Shown here: one piece after another, positions 41,915-53,424 of the stretch
How positions within the stretch are numbered: position 1 is the stretch's first letter
Layout: the number at the start of each line of letters is the position of its first letter
Notes under the pieces: generated by a model
The model's database searches: none
The model's input: only the letters and a program-made list of their open reading frames with translations
What the model was told of the DNA's origin: nothing
Assembly: GCA_009829735.1 (NCBI GenBank)
Contig: CM020619.1
Span: forward strand, 7,120,375-7,184,374
Direction: 5' to 3'
DNA from: Pyropia yezoensis
Lineage: Eukaryota; Rhodophyta; Bangiophyceae; Bangiales; Bangiaceae
Length of the DNA stretch: 64,000 nucleotides
Translations under genes and position numbers: made by a program

Positions 41915-44032
41915 ATGTCCAGTTCCGAGATCCAAGCTGGGCCCGTGGATCCGGCGGCAAGTGTTGCGGAGGAGAACTCGGGTGGTCGCGCCCCTCTCCT
42001 GCCTCCGGTTCCTCGGGTGTCGGTGCCGGCGCCGGTCGCCACGGCGGGGATGGATCGGGTTCCCCCGGCTTTTGCGTTGCACCCGGTCGAGACCTCCCCG
42101 GTGGGTCTCCCGGAGATGCTTCTTGGGCAGGATCCTCTGGCGGGCCGGCGCTACTCCACGGTGGTCGGCAACGCCAGCGCGGCCCAGTGCCAACAGGATT
42201 GCTTGGACATCTGGCGCAAGGAACTCCAGCGCGGAGTCTTGACTGAGATGGACAAGACTCGTCTTCATGCGGCGGACCAGATGCGCCTGGCAAAAGACCG
42301 CTCCCAGAGCTTCTCAGGTTCCTCTTGGGTTGCTCGCCTGGAAGATCTCCCCTTCGCGCTGGTGCTGGATCTACCCTTGACCGAGAGTCGCGTGTCTGCG
42401 TCCGTTCTCCGGTGGCCAGAGGAGGAAGGGTACGTCCATCAGGCACTAAAGGTCTGGGACGAGGCGCTCAAGGGGTCGGGGAGCCTGAACTGCGATCCCC
42501 GTCCGAGCATGGTCGCTCTGGAGCCGCCTTACCTGACCCGGAAATACACCAAGTTGTCGCCGGCGCGGGAGCAAGGCGAGCGACGCGGCCGCCAGCGTGA
42601 CTTCATCGTGAGCTGCAACCATCACGAGTTCTGGAAGCTGGACAAGGCCAACCGGGCGGCGTACTACCCCAAGGTCATCCCGCAGCTGCAGGAAATCGAG
42701 ATCCCAGTCGGGTTTGCTCCATCCAGCATCCCCTTCACCTGGTACTTCTTGGACGCCTTGACCCAGGCATCGATCAAGGGCTTTTTCCACTCGATCCCGT
42801 ACATGATGTACACCTCCGAGATGACGGTCTTGGCGGCCAACCACTGGCTCCACGAGGTCTTAGTGTCCAACCGGCTTTGGTTCCTCCCCGACCTCCTGAT
42901 GGTCTGGATCGTTGACAAGTTGACCGTCGACTTCCTGTGCAGCCAGGACGAGGAGTGCAAAGAGCTCTTCCAGGCGATGATCGACTTCCGGCGTCGGCTG
43001 CCGGTGCAGGACCTGAGCTTCTTGAACGCGATCGCCGACCAGAACAGCCCGCATCGGGATGGCTCCGGTTTTGTGCAGGTGGTCTACCAGTCTTCTCCGG
43101 CCAAGGTGCAGCTGGCGACGCCGCTTCCGGCGTGGCCGCAGCTTGGCAGCTTTCCTGCTCCGGTCGCCCTTGATCTTCTGCCAACTGGGCCACCGGTGCA
43201 AGAGTCGGGATGGGCCGCGGCGGTCGGTCGGGCGTCTGCGGCGGCTCCGCTTGCTCCTGTTGCACCTGTCGCCCCGGTGGCTTCGCCTGGACCGTCGCCG
43301 GCGCGTTTGCGTTCTGCTCCGTCTGTGCCGGTGCTTCAAGCTCCTCCGGCACCGCGCTCGTCTGCAGCGAGTCTGGGCGTGGCCGTGCGGTCGCCGACTA
43401 CTCCGGCCGTTCTGCCTCGGGCGCCTTCTTCAAATGTCGGCGGCCCTGTGCCTCCTCTTGAGTTGGGGACTCCGGTTTCCGGGGCTGTTGTGGACCGTCC
43501 GGTAGTGGCATCCTCGGCGCGGTTCGAGATCCCGGCGCCGACTCTACGCCTTACCCGCTTCGGGGTGCCTGACTGGTACCGGAACCAAGGTGGCCCAACG
43601 TGCGACCAGTATGACGTTGGCATGATTGAAGACCAGCTGGGTCGTCTTCCGGTGCAAATCGAAGGCGTCGGGACCTCTCTGGTGCTGGGCACCTACGCTA
43701 GCGTCTTGAACAACGTGGTTGACCGGGTGCTTGCTTGCGCGGACAGCGGCCAGATGTCGGGCAGCCCGGTGGTTGGCGAACTTCTGGCAACTTTGACGCG
43801 GCATGGCTTGGCCCAGCAGTGGTCAGAGACCTCCACTGGCTTCCAGGGGCGCCGACAGGCATATCTGGATGAGCGGGAGCGCCCAGCAACTACCGGTACT
43901 ACTCCTATGGCGTCATACCTGGAAGCGCCTCGCCCACCGCACTACGTCATCCCGCCTTCGTCCGGGTCCCGTCGTGCCGCTGAGGCAGCGCTGGAGGACG
44001 CTCCCGCGGCGCAGCGTCCGCGCCGGGAGTAG
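41915..44032 (+). CDS. Antisense ORF of element C, 705 aa, unknown function
   Basis: Encoded opposite to gag-pol between pol and the 3' LTR; its last 86 bp overlap the end of the pol frame tail to tail. I chose the ATG at 41915 (MSSSEIQAGPVD), because the upstream in-frame Met at 41723 lies inside the LTR. After a short Pro-rich N-terminus there is a well-structured part (about 85-420) rich in Trp, Tyr, Leu and charged residues, with NRAAYYPKVIPQLQ near 247-260. A Pro/Ala/Val linker leads to a C-terminal domain (SLVLGTYASVLNNVVDRV from 588). The layout and both landmarks match the B antisense ORF. It is intact although pol is broken. No known domain recognised. Confidence 0.82.
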   Translation: MSSSEIQAGPVDPAASVAEENSGGRAPLLPPVPRVSVPAPVATAGMDRVPPAFALHPVETSPVGLPEMLLGQDPLAGRRYSTVVGNASAAQCQQDCLDIWRKELQRGVLTEMDKTRLHAADQMRLAKDRSQSFSGSSWVARLEDLPFALVLDLPLTESRVSASVLRWPEEEGYVHQALKVWDEALKGSGSLNCDPRPSMVALEPPYLTRKYTKLSPAREQGERRGRQRDFIVSCNHHEFWKLDKANRAAYYPKVIPQLQEIEIPVGFAPSSIPFTWYFLDALTQASIKGFFHSIPYMMYTSEMTVLAANHWLHEVLVSNRLWFLPDLLMVWIVDKLTVDFLCSQDEECKELFQAMIDFRRRLPVQDLSFLNAIADQNSPHRDGSGFVQVVYQSSPAKVQLATPLPAWPQLGSFPAPVALDLLPTGPPVQESGWAAAVGRASAAAPLAPVAPVAPVASPGPSPARLRSAPSVPVLQAPPAPRSSAASLGVAVRSPTTPAVLPRAPSSNVGGPVPPLELGTPVSGAVVDRPVVASSARFEIPAPTLRLTRFGVPDWYRNQGGPTCDQYDVGMIEDQLGRLPVQIEGVGTSLVLGTYASVLNNVVDRVLACADSGQMSGSPVVGELLATLTRHGLAQQWSETSTGFQGRRQAYLDERERPATTGTTPMASYLEAPRPPHYVIPPSSGSRRAAEAALEDAPAAQRPRRE

Positions 44033-47000
44033 TACTTGGAGGCAAGGAGGGTGAGAGTCTTGGGAGGAGCGTGGAGGGGAGAGGCGGAGAGAAGGGTTGC
44101 TCGGGCGGGTGCTTGTTTTTCTTGATAGTTCCATGCTTGCATTGCGTGTTTTCCTTGATACACCCGTTCCCTTCTTCGCAATCCTCTTGTTCCGCGTCCG
44201 TTGCGGGTGAGCTCGGCTCGTCCCGGGGGTCCTGATCAGCCCCGTCCTCCTGGTCCTCCTCCGAGTCCGATTCCAGGATCTTGCCGGCTCTGGCCACTGG
44301 AGTGCCCTCAATCCCGTTCCGTCGCGTGTAGGCGCAGACGTCCGCGATGGGTAACCGGCTTGAGGGTTCCCAGGTATCATCTGCCGGGTTAAAACCGAAC
44401 CAGCGTACTCGCAGGTACAAGCGCTCGTCCCTCCAGGCATGGTCGACAAACTTGACGTAGACATATTCCCGGCCTTCTTCTTAGGATAGCCAGGGTACTG
44501 CGGCCCGCTTGCGCCGGGTCAAGTCCCGTTTGCTTGGCGGTGGAGCTCGGGAGACATGGTCGCTGCTCACCCGGTACGGGGAGCCATCCACGTCTAGAAG
44601 AAAGGTCCAGCCATCCGTATTCAGCATCTCATAAGGTCCATCCGTCTTAGAGTCCAGCTTCCCCCGGGTCTTGCTATGGTTGTCCACTAAAACCCAGTCG
44701 CCACCACCCAGTTCCTTGTTCTTTTCCCGGACTCCCTTGTCATAGTCCCGCTTGTATCGCTCCTGGGTCTTTGAGATTGACTCCTTGACTCTGGGGAGCA
44801 GGAGCTTCAGTTGTTCCAGGAACTCATCCCTGGCCTTGGGACCTGACTTCAATGCAGGCTGGAGACCGTCTGGTATTCTTTCCAGGGAGAAGTTGGTCAG
44901 CCGCCTTGGGGTGACAAAGTCGAGTGGAGCGACCCCCGTTGTCCGGTGAACTCGGGAGTTGTAGGCTAGAGTGAGGACAGCCAGGAGCTCGTCCCAGTCT
45001 TCTTGGTGCTCCTCTACGTAGTGCCGTAGCATGTTTACTAGGGTCCGGTTGAATCGTTACACCTGGCCGTTCGTTTGCGGGTGGCACGTCGTGGTGAACA
45101 AGTTCTTTATGCCCATCAGGTCACAGACTCCTTGGAAGAACAGGGATGCAAACTGGGGGCCATTGTCTGTTAAGACGGAGTCTGGAGGGCCGTAGGCAGC
45201 TATCCAGTACTCGCAGAAAGCTGACGTGACATCCAGAGCCGTAATGGTCCTCAGCGGGATCGCTCGAGTGAACTTGGAGAACCGGTCACAAATGATGAGC
45301 AGGTATATGTTGCCGCTGGATGTTTCAGGTAGGGGCCCCAGGATGTCCATGCTTAAGCTTGCAAAGGGCTCCGCCGCAGGGAATAGGCGTAGCTTAGAAG
45401 TTTTCTTCGTCTGGGACAACCGGTTCCTTGCACAAGAAACACAAGCCTCCTGGTGCTTATGGACGTCGCTGGCCATGGTTTCCCAGTAGTAATGTCGTCG
45501 CATTGAAGCATACATCCGATTGATACCAGGATGTCCGGCCTGGGGAGACGAGTGCTCCAGGCGTAGGATGTCAGCTCGTAGACTTCGGGGTACGTAGACT
45601 TGAGTTGCCCCATCAAAGGGTGGCACCCGTACCAGAAGTCCATCTGTAGACTCGGAGAAACGACTGTTCCGGTTCAGGTCCATTTGGTGGCGAAGCTCCA
45701 AGCATTGAGGATCCGTCAGTTGTGCCTCCAGCATCCGGTGAATGGTCACCGGTTGATGAGCTTCAGGTGTCTCATACAGGGGAGCATGCCAGCCACGCCC
45801 GACATTCGGGAGGATGAAACAAGGTAATTCCTCCGGGATAGGACCGGTGTCGGCTGCAGGAGTCTCCAGCCGGGACATGGTGTCGGCGCAGTGGTGCTCC
45901 CTCCCTGCTCTGGTGCACACCTTGAACTTGAATTCCGAAAGGCGTAAGCGCCACCGGCCGACCCTTCCTTGGCTGCAGTCCATGCATAGCAGCCACCTTA
46001 GGCTGGCGTGGTCCGTCCGGATGAGGAACTCTTGTCCTTCAAGATATGGACGTAACAGGAAGCAAGCCCACACGACCGCCAAGCACTCGCGCTCCGTCGT
46101 GGAATAATTCTTCTCCGCTGGAGTCAGGACGCGACTGTAGTAGCCTATCGGGAGGAAGTGCCCATCAGGTTGCTGCTGGAGTAGAGAGCACCCCACCTGG
46201 ACGCCACAGGCATCAGTCTCCAGGACAAACTGGCCCTCCCGCTTGGGTAACGCCAGTACTGGAGTGGTGGTCAGGCGCTTCTTGAGCTCTTCGAAGGCCG
46301 CGGTCTGCTTCTCGTCGAACACCGGGAGTTGTGCGGGAAGCTTCTTGCTGGTGAGCTTGGTCAATGGCCGGGCAATCAGGGCATAGTCCCGTACGAACCG
46401 GCGGTAGACGTTGCACATACCCAGGAAGCTCTTGAGTTCCGTCTGGGTTTTAGGTTGCCGTGCATGCCGGAGGGCCTTGATGTTCTTCTCATTGACTCGG
46501 AGCTCCCCCGGACTCAGCACGTGCTCCAGGTACTCCAACCTCAGTCTCAAACAGGTGGCACTTCTCGGCCTTCAGGGTAACTCCAGCCTTGGACAGGAGG
46601 GCCAGGACCTCTCGAAGGTGCTCCAGGTGTTCCGCCGGGGTCTTGGAGAAACCGATAATGTCGTCCAGGTAGACCAAACATGTTCTCCACCTTAGCCCCG
46701 ACAGGATGATGTCGATGGCTCTCTGGAAGGTTGCTGGAGCATTGGTGAGACCAATAGGGAGACGCTTGCACCGGAATAGTCCCAGGTGGCACGTGTAGGT
46801 GGTCTTGTCCTTGTCCTCGTCAGCCAGAGGGATCTGCCAGTAACCGGCATTACAATCCAGCGTTGAGAAGAGGGTGGCATCACCAAGAAAGTCGATGCAA
46901 TCATCCATCCGGGGTATCGGGTATACATCCTTGACTGTCATCTCGGTCAGGCGCCTGTAGTCAACACAGAGACGGAAGTGACCGCCAGGTTTTGGTACGA

Positions 47001-48120
47001 CTACCACCGGAAAGGCCCACTTTCCATCAGACGGCTCGATGACATCCATCTTGAGCATCCTGTTAACTTGCTTCTCAATCTCATCCCGGCGATGAGGTCC
47101 AGCCCGGTATGGTTGCAGGTGTACTGGCTTGGCATCCGGCTTGAGTTGAATCCGGTGTAGAGTGGCGTCCATCTTGCCCAGCTCTCCAGACCACAGGTGC
47201 CGATATTCATGGAGAAGCTTCTCCAGTGCCTCCTTCAAGTTGGGAGGAACATTTTCTTGTTTGACCTTCGGCATCCCGGGTGGTGCTTGTTCGGGCTTCG
47301 GAGTGGCGCTTCCAGCCTGCTCTTGTTTCGGAGGTTCGTCTAAGGCCGTCAAGTTGGATGCCAGCTCTTGTTGCAGGTTCAAGAGGTCTTCCTTGCTCAT
47401 AGCACGGGCGGACCCCCGGTAAGGCTCTGCTGTACCAACTCGGGTGCCCTTGGTGAGGGTTATTGGCTTCCGGCTCACGTTGACGATCAGCACCGAGAAC
47501 GGGGTGTGCCTTTCTACCTTCTTGTGATGTCCGTGGGCCAAGTATAACCGGTGTTTCGCCAGAAATTCCTTACGTCCGTAGATCAGGCATTGACCTGCAG
47601 TCCGGGTCGTTACTTGAACCTTGGTCTCCGAGCGAGGAGGTAGGAGCACCGGTTTGAAGAGAGTCAAGGTAGAGGGTGGGATGCGTTCCTTCTTGTTCTT
47701 GACTACACGAACCTTGGCGTCCAGATGCTCCAACACCGGTGACACAAACCCATGGTTGAACTGCACCTTTCCTTCTCCGGGCAGGATACTCTTGACATGC
47801 TGCTTCTGGAAGTCCCAGCCTAGGATGAGGGGGACTGATAGAGTCTTGACTACTAGAAAGGGAAAAAGCATTGGTTCATTGATGACATAGATGGCGACGG
47901 GAAGACGGCCAAGCGGTCGTAGGGTTTGACCTGAAGCATCGACAATGTGGGTTCTGGTAGGCGCTCTCCAGGCATGTCGACGCCAGCCCGGAGGTAACAC
48001 GTTCTCAGTGATGACGCTTGGTCCAGCTCCCGTGTCAACCACCGGAGTAACAGCTTGGGGGAGGCTATCCCCCACACGCATACGAGCATTAATCTAGAGG
48101 TTTTCCTTACGCAGGACAAG
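43947..48120 (-). pseudogene. pol: Pol of element C (protease to chromodomain), broken
   Basis: Recognisable in order: protease (VVDTGAGPS), RT (CVDYRRLTEM, STLDCNAGYWQIP, YLDDIIGFS), RNase H (LETDACGVQVGC, STTERE, RTDHASLRW), integrase (zinc-binding region, SMDILGPLP, LTDNGPQFAS, HPQTNGQV) and chromodomain (LYLRVRWFGFNPADDTWEP). Breaks: a TAG at 48094-48096 before the protease, a frameshift near 46545 after the YLDD domain, a TAA at 45057-45059 exactly where the catalytic Glu of integrase belongs, and a TAA at 44481-44483 before the chromodomain. The frame then runs to 43947. Not functional as it stands. Confidence 0.93.
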
Positions 48121-48266
48121 CAAGGTCCCCTTGAACGAACAGGGTGTCCAGGCGGCTACCAGTTGAGCAGGTAACTGCCGTCCTTTCTCCCGGCACGCAC
48201 GGGGAGAACGGGTAGAAGTACCCTGCCGTCGGAGGTTCGGGAAGACACTTGGGGAGAGCGCCTGCC

Positions 48267-50027
48267 CTACTCGTTTCCCGGGTCCGAGGAGTCCTTAGAG
48301 GTTTCGGTCCCCAGGTCAAAGTCCGTAGGAGCTTCCCTTGCCAGAGCCTCCGTGATGCTCTGTAAGGTTGCCACCCGGATTGCGTGTACCTGTGCCTTGT
48401 CCACCTTGGAGGGTGCTCGCCGGTCAGCCCAGTTGACCGCCTTTGCAAACACCAGTCCTTGACGCTTGAGTTTCTCCTAGAGATCCTTGGGAATGGTCGG
48501 GCACTGGTAGGACATGTGGTCCTCCTTCTGGCACAGCCAGCAAGACCGGAACCGCTGGTTCTTGACCTGCTTGGGGGCGACCAGGGAAGGTTGCTCCTTA
48601 GAAACGAAGCCACCCCACTTGTCCCCTGACCCCACAGGTGAGGCCTCGCCAACTGCGAGTACCGGTACAGGGCTATCCACTCCCTTATACTTGTCGGGTC
48701 CGGGACGAACTCGCGACAACGGCTTGGGAGTTGATACCATGGGAGCTTGGAGGGCCTTGGCTTGCCGGTACTTGCCCTGGGTGTAGGCCATCAACTGCTG
48801 GAAGGTATGTTCTTGATGTTCCTGGTTGTAGTTCTCCGCATCCACTTGAAGATATTCAGGAAGCCCTTCCGAGAAGATCATTTTGAGCCTGTCCTCAGGG
48901 TAAACGTTGCCACAAGCCTCGCTCATCTCCCGGACACGGCGGGCGAAGGCCTCTGGAGTCTCTTGTCGCTCCATGGTTTCCCGGTTCAACCTGCCGACTG
49001 CCTTGCGCAGGGAGTCCGCGTCAGCATAGTTGGACAGGAGCCAGTTAACCGCTTCCGGATAGCTCCCAACGGTACGCCCGACAATGTGTCCAGCAGAGTC
49101 TGGTAGAACCTGTGCAAACCGCTGTTCCGCTTCTCCGTTCATGAAGTCAACCAGGAGATAGAGAGCCTTGCCCTCGGACACATCGTTGTCGTTGCATGCC
49201 TTGACAAACCGGCGCAGGAAGGCAAAGATAAGCGCCGGTCTCTTCCCGGAAAACTTAGGATGTCCCCCGAAGCTCGGCTGCGTTCGCCGGTTCAGGGATG
49301 CCATCTTTTTGGCCATCTTCCGGGTGTAACCTTGGTCTTGGTTCTCTAGCCGGTAGTTACCCCAATACGTGACCTTGTTCAGGGTGGCGTCTCCCACTTG
49401 GTGGGCAGGGAAGTCAAACTCGACTAGGCTGCGCCGGGTGGGACCAGGAGATGCGTCCCAGTCATATCCCTCCTCAGAGCTGGAGGAGCTGGTCTCGATG
49501 GTGCTTGAGCGACGACGGCGGCGCCGACGCCTCCGGCTGCTCCGGTTACCGGTCTTGGAGCTCCCCGCCCCATAGGATGCAAGGGGAGGAAAAGCTTGGC
49601 CGGTCCCAGGAGTCGAGGTCTCAGGGTGACCCGTAGAACCAGTTACAGCGGTGCCTCTGGCACTGCTAGTGCCCACAGGGAGAGGTGTATACACCCAGCT
49701 GCCATGTGTGGGTCCAGGAGTAAACACACCAGGGGCTATCCCTGGAGGTTGAGGAGTAGAACCGACAGGAGGGAGCCGTCTGCTGCTAGCGGACTCAAAC
49801 GCCGTTGACCCCGGGGTGGCTCCCACAGGAGGAACAGCCGGAGGAACGGGAGCAGGAGGTGCTTGGCCGCCTGTGGACTCCAGTCCGCTACCGGATGTCA
49901 CACCCAGGTCTGCTTCACCCGTAGGGAAAACGCCGGGTTGGGCACCGTCCCCCGCGGTGACCAAGGATGCGTCAAGGGACGCGGGTTCTACCCCTTCGGG
50001 CACCGTCGTGCCAGGGAGGGTAGCCAT
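48267..50027 (-). pseudogene. gag: Gag of element C with an internal amber stop
   Basis: I place the start at 50027 (MATLPGTTVPEG); a longer frame reaches 50150. The N-terminal 180 residues are Pro/Gly/Thr-rich, the middle is helical and capsid-like, and a CCHC knuckle (CWLCQKEDHMSYQC) sits just before a TAG at 48477-48479 (516 aa). After the TAG the same frame continues about 70 codons to DPGNE-stop at 48267, matching the AGNE-stop end of the B gag. The amber is thus either a disabling mutation or a read-through site. I favour mutation because pol is also broken. Confidence 0.82.
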
Positions 50028-50218
50028 GTTGGTCTCTTGACAGCCACAGTCCAGTTGCCTGCGTGTCCAAAAATCGCAAGACCACAAGAGAGGGGTTGGA
50101 GAGCCAGGAATGGGATTCCCGTGAACGGGTGCAAATAATTCCCAAACCACAGAAAAAGATAGAACAGGAACAACCCAACCGCTGCTCCCAAATGTCTCTT
50201 CTCAAACACTCCAAACAA

Positions 50219-50237
50219 TCCCCTGCTGCTCCACCAA
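50219..50237 (-). promoter_or_regulatory. Primer-binding site of element C
   Basis: Identical over 19 nt to the primer site of A and B, and separated from the LTR by three bases (TAA on the minus strand). Confidence 0.8.
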
Positions 50238-50240
50238 TTA

Positions 50241-50811
50241 TGTGGTATAAAACTCGATCCTCTCAGACACGTGTCAATATCCCTCGGGGGAAAGGGACAG
50301 GTAACACGGAAAGGGGAACTACGAGAGTGGTATGCCTGTTGCCTCACGTGCCTGCTCGCAGAGCAAGCAGATACGCACGGTAGTGCACACGGGGAAGAGG
50401 AAAGCAAACGCGCAGTTGTCTTTTTCCTGGGGGCGCGGGCCAAGGGCGCCTCGCTGTCCCTCTTAACGTGCATCTGGGGGAGCCTCGGCACGTTGGCCAG
50501 GTAGCCCCCCCATAACCCCGAGTGGCCCCGACCCGAGTCTAACCTCGTCAGGTCGGGGGCCACTATCACGACTAATTCTATTCCCACTCACTAATCTCAC
50601 ACTCAAATTCTCTCAAATCAAGTCCCTCACAAGTATGCAAAAACCCATCAGAAATCCCTCTCTCACGTGTGGATAGCGTAGTCCACCGCATCCCAGTGCC
50701 GGGCACGGGCCACGGCCGCCAACCATCACCACACGGCGGGCGTGTTCTGGCACCTGGTGCCCTCTGGTTGTAGTCCCGGGTCGGCGCCAAGTCGGGGCCA
50801 GGGATGCTACA
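50241..50811 (-). repeat. 5' LTR of element C (571 bp)
   Basis: TGT…ACA, about three differences from 41160-41730, followed by GCCTC. Confidence 0.95.
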
Positions 50812-50816
50812 GCCTC

Positions 50817-52896
50817 CTCGAGGCGAGTTACGGGGGCTGCCCGCCGGACGCGGTCGACCCAGCGGCCTTGCAACATCTGGCACACCGCATCCCCCCCCGT
50901 CCACGTACTCTGCAGGAGCCAGATCCGCCAGCGATCGAGTAGTGGTCGTCATCGATCGTGCCACGCTAGAATGATATTGAAAAAATTGCCTGTGTGATCA
51001 CGATTGGACACGTTGTCGAGCCCCAACCACACTGCACATCCTCAAAGTACGTGGCGATCTAATAAACATTCCAGATTCGGTCCCAGACTCTGAGAAGGGA
51101 TTGGGACTCGTCAGCGGAACGAAAAAAGACTCCTATCCTCTCCGCGAGACCCAGAGCGCTTGAGACTTCCTGGCCAGCCGTCTTTTCTCTCTCTAGACAA
51201 AGGGGATATCTTTTCCTTTCTTACAGTGGCGCAATTCCCCAATCCTCTTGCGCAGGACGACCGATTCTGCCGCGCGCGCCTAACATCTCGGGACACCTTT
51301 CCCAGGCATGGAGGAGTTGCACAGCGGTTCTCGCGTACCCATGCCGCGTGACCCGCCTTCGGACGCGGTCACGTAGTTTGCCATCGACTTGCCCGTATTG
51401 CGCGCTCCCCCGGTAGCCCCGTCCGCCCCCGCCCACCTCCACCTCTACTACAACCATCGACTCGTCCCCCCTGTCGCTGGCCGCCACGGCAGCTGCCGCC
51501 GCAGTCGCCGACCACCAGGCCCAGTCCGTGGCGCTCTCCCACCGCTCAGCGTCTGAGCGGTGGGCACCCGCGCCAGCGTGCCCGGGCGTTGACCGTCTTC
51601 GTCGCTCCAGCCTCCGCTGGCCGCCGCTGACGCCCGCGCCCACCGTCGCCGAGGCGGAGGGGGGAGTTGGGGGGGTCAGCGGTGGGCCGCGCGGCGATCG
51701 CCCTTGCCGCAGCTGCCAATGCTGACCACTTGGCCCTCCACAGTGCACCGTCTTCACTTCGGCGGGCGGTGGCGATGGCCTGCTTGCGGGTGTGTGCGGT
51801 GGCCGCCATGATTGTTTTCGCGTGGGCGGCGGTGGTGCACGTGGCGTGGGAGCGGGCGTTTGAGGGGGCGGGAGGGACGCTTTTGCCTATCGTGCCGCTC
51901 CCCGCTCGATGGGTCTTCTTTGATGTCTGTCTCGTTCCGACCTGCCCCCTTCTGCTGTCCATCTCTTCTCTGTGTCCTTTCCATGCGTTCCTTGTTCCCT
52001 TTGCCACTATACCCCCTCTCTTTTTTACGCGCCGACAGGGCGGGCTGCCAGCATCTCGATGAACAGGATAAAGTAAGGGGCTGGGTGCCTGTTTCGTGCT
52101 CGTGAGTGTGGGGGGGGGTTATCGGTAAGCAGCCGACCGGTCAAGAAGTTAGAGGGGGTGGCCGTTTGGTAGGCAGGGAAGTGGTCAAGACCACTCTACG
52201 GCACAAGAACTGGGTGCGATATGGGGGACTCTTTTTTGACGCTCCTCCCTTTACTCGCTGCTTGCCATGATTGTTCCTCTCCATCCTGCTTCCTCTGCCT
52301 GCTGTCTGCCGCCTGTCGTCCACCACTCTGTCCACCATCATCTTGCCGCCCTCTCCCCCCTTCCTAGTAGATCACTTCGGCCCCTTCTTCCCGTGGAGGC
52401 GGGTTGGATGGTGCTGAGTCAGTGTACTGAGCACTGAGAATCAGACATGTAAATAAAGTGGTGTCTGTCCATCAATGACCAATCCAGGACAACAGCCCAG
52501 GAGGCTTCAGAACACTCTTCTAAATACTTCTTTCTCTCTCCGCTCCCTCATATCCTTTAGTGGGGTATCTTTGAAGGCTGGTGGCAAGACGTTTTCAAAT
52601 TCTACCTCCACTGACATCTCATCTGTACTGTTCGCGCTTTTCAGGAAGTGCCGTGCAGCGTGCGAGAATGGGGAATGGGGATGGGGTCACCCCATCTCCG
52701 ACAAGAATGGGGTATCCCCATTCCCGTTCCCCATCCGTGTCCCAGCCAGGGACGAAAACCAGGAGCAGTTACTTAAAATGGGTTGTGTCGCATCCGATCC
52801 GGAAACATCGAGATGGGTCGTTTGCACCAATATGAGACCCTCTACAATACTTGCAAGCTCCAGAACAGAGATTTGATGCCGTTTCAAGGCGTTTTA
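50817..52896. other. Region without a confident gene
   Basis: A plus-strand frame at about 51667-52062 encodes an Ala-rich segment and one strongly hydrophobic helix (AMIVFAWAAVVHVAWE), which could be a membrane-protein exon, but nothing else supports it. Around 52666-52731 GGGGAATGGGGATGGGG and its inverse form an imperfect inverted repeat. Otherwise I see nothing. Confidence 0.4.
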
Positions 52897-53015
52897 TTGT
52901 GCGTCCCGCAAAAAGTGGACGTGCACGGGTCGTGCAGTGTGGGCTTGATTGGTCCAGTGGCCGATACTTGACATGATCACGATACGAGCACGTCCACTTC
53001 TTACGGGACGCACTA
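52897..53015. mobile_element. 119-bp MITE with IS630/mariner-like ends
   Basis: It starts TTGTGCGTCCCGCAAAAAGT and ends with the near-inverse (ACTTCTTACGGGACGCACTA). TA lies on each side (52895-52896 and 53016-53017). The ends resemble those of the 9.9-kb transposon at 8218-18128, so its transposase may have moved it. Confidence 0.85.
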
Positions 53016-53424
53016 TAACGTCCAATTACGTGCCACGTTCCCTTATTGTGAGTGGGATTCTCGACAGTAGCTGTGCTCTAACGCAACTGGCAGCGTCTTG
53101 CTGCCGCGGAAGCCAATCTCTTGTGGGCCGCGCGAATGTCAGGATGTCTCGGCCAATGAAAGGCGCGTATGTACATGGAAGATACCGCAATTCTGACCAC
53201 TTGAGGAGTAATTAACGCTCCTTATCAATTACTATATCGATATAATTGTACCTGATGGATTTCCGTTGCGTGTATTCCCACCAATTCTACGATCTGTGCC
53301 CGTGGAGGCTGCCTTCCCCAGACGAGAGCGATGCGTCTATCGCGCCTCACTTCCGCCTGTGAGGGTCACCAACAACTGGTGATCCCCGCACCACTTGCCC
53401 GCCTTCCGTCGTACCCCCCTCATC

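Larger units (their letters stand above)
41160..50811 (-). mobile_element. Ty3/gypsy retrotransposon C (9.65 kb)
   Basis: Two 571-bp LTRs (41160-41730 and 50241-50811, about three differences by eye) are flanked by the target duplication GCCTC (41155-41159 and 50812-50816). In minus orientation the order is LTR, primer site, gag, pol with chromodomain, antisense ORF, polypurine tract, LTR. It is clearly a different lineage from A/B at protein level but has the same architecture. gag-pol carries stops and a frameshift, while the antisense ORF is intact. Confidence 0.96.

Noticed and set aside
52666..52731. GGGGAATGGGG inverted repeat as a structured RNA gene
   Set aside because: It is a short G-rich repeat and its imperfect inverse, with no promoter, terminator or known fold.
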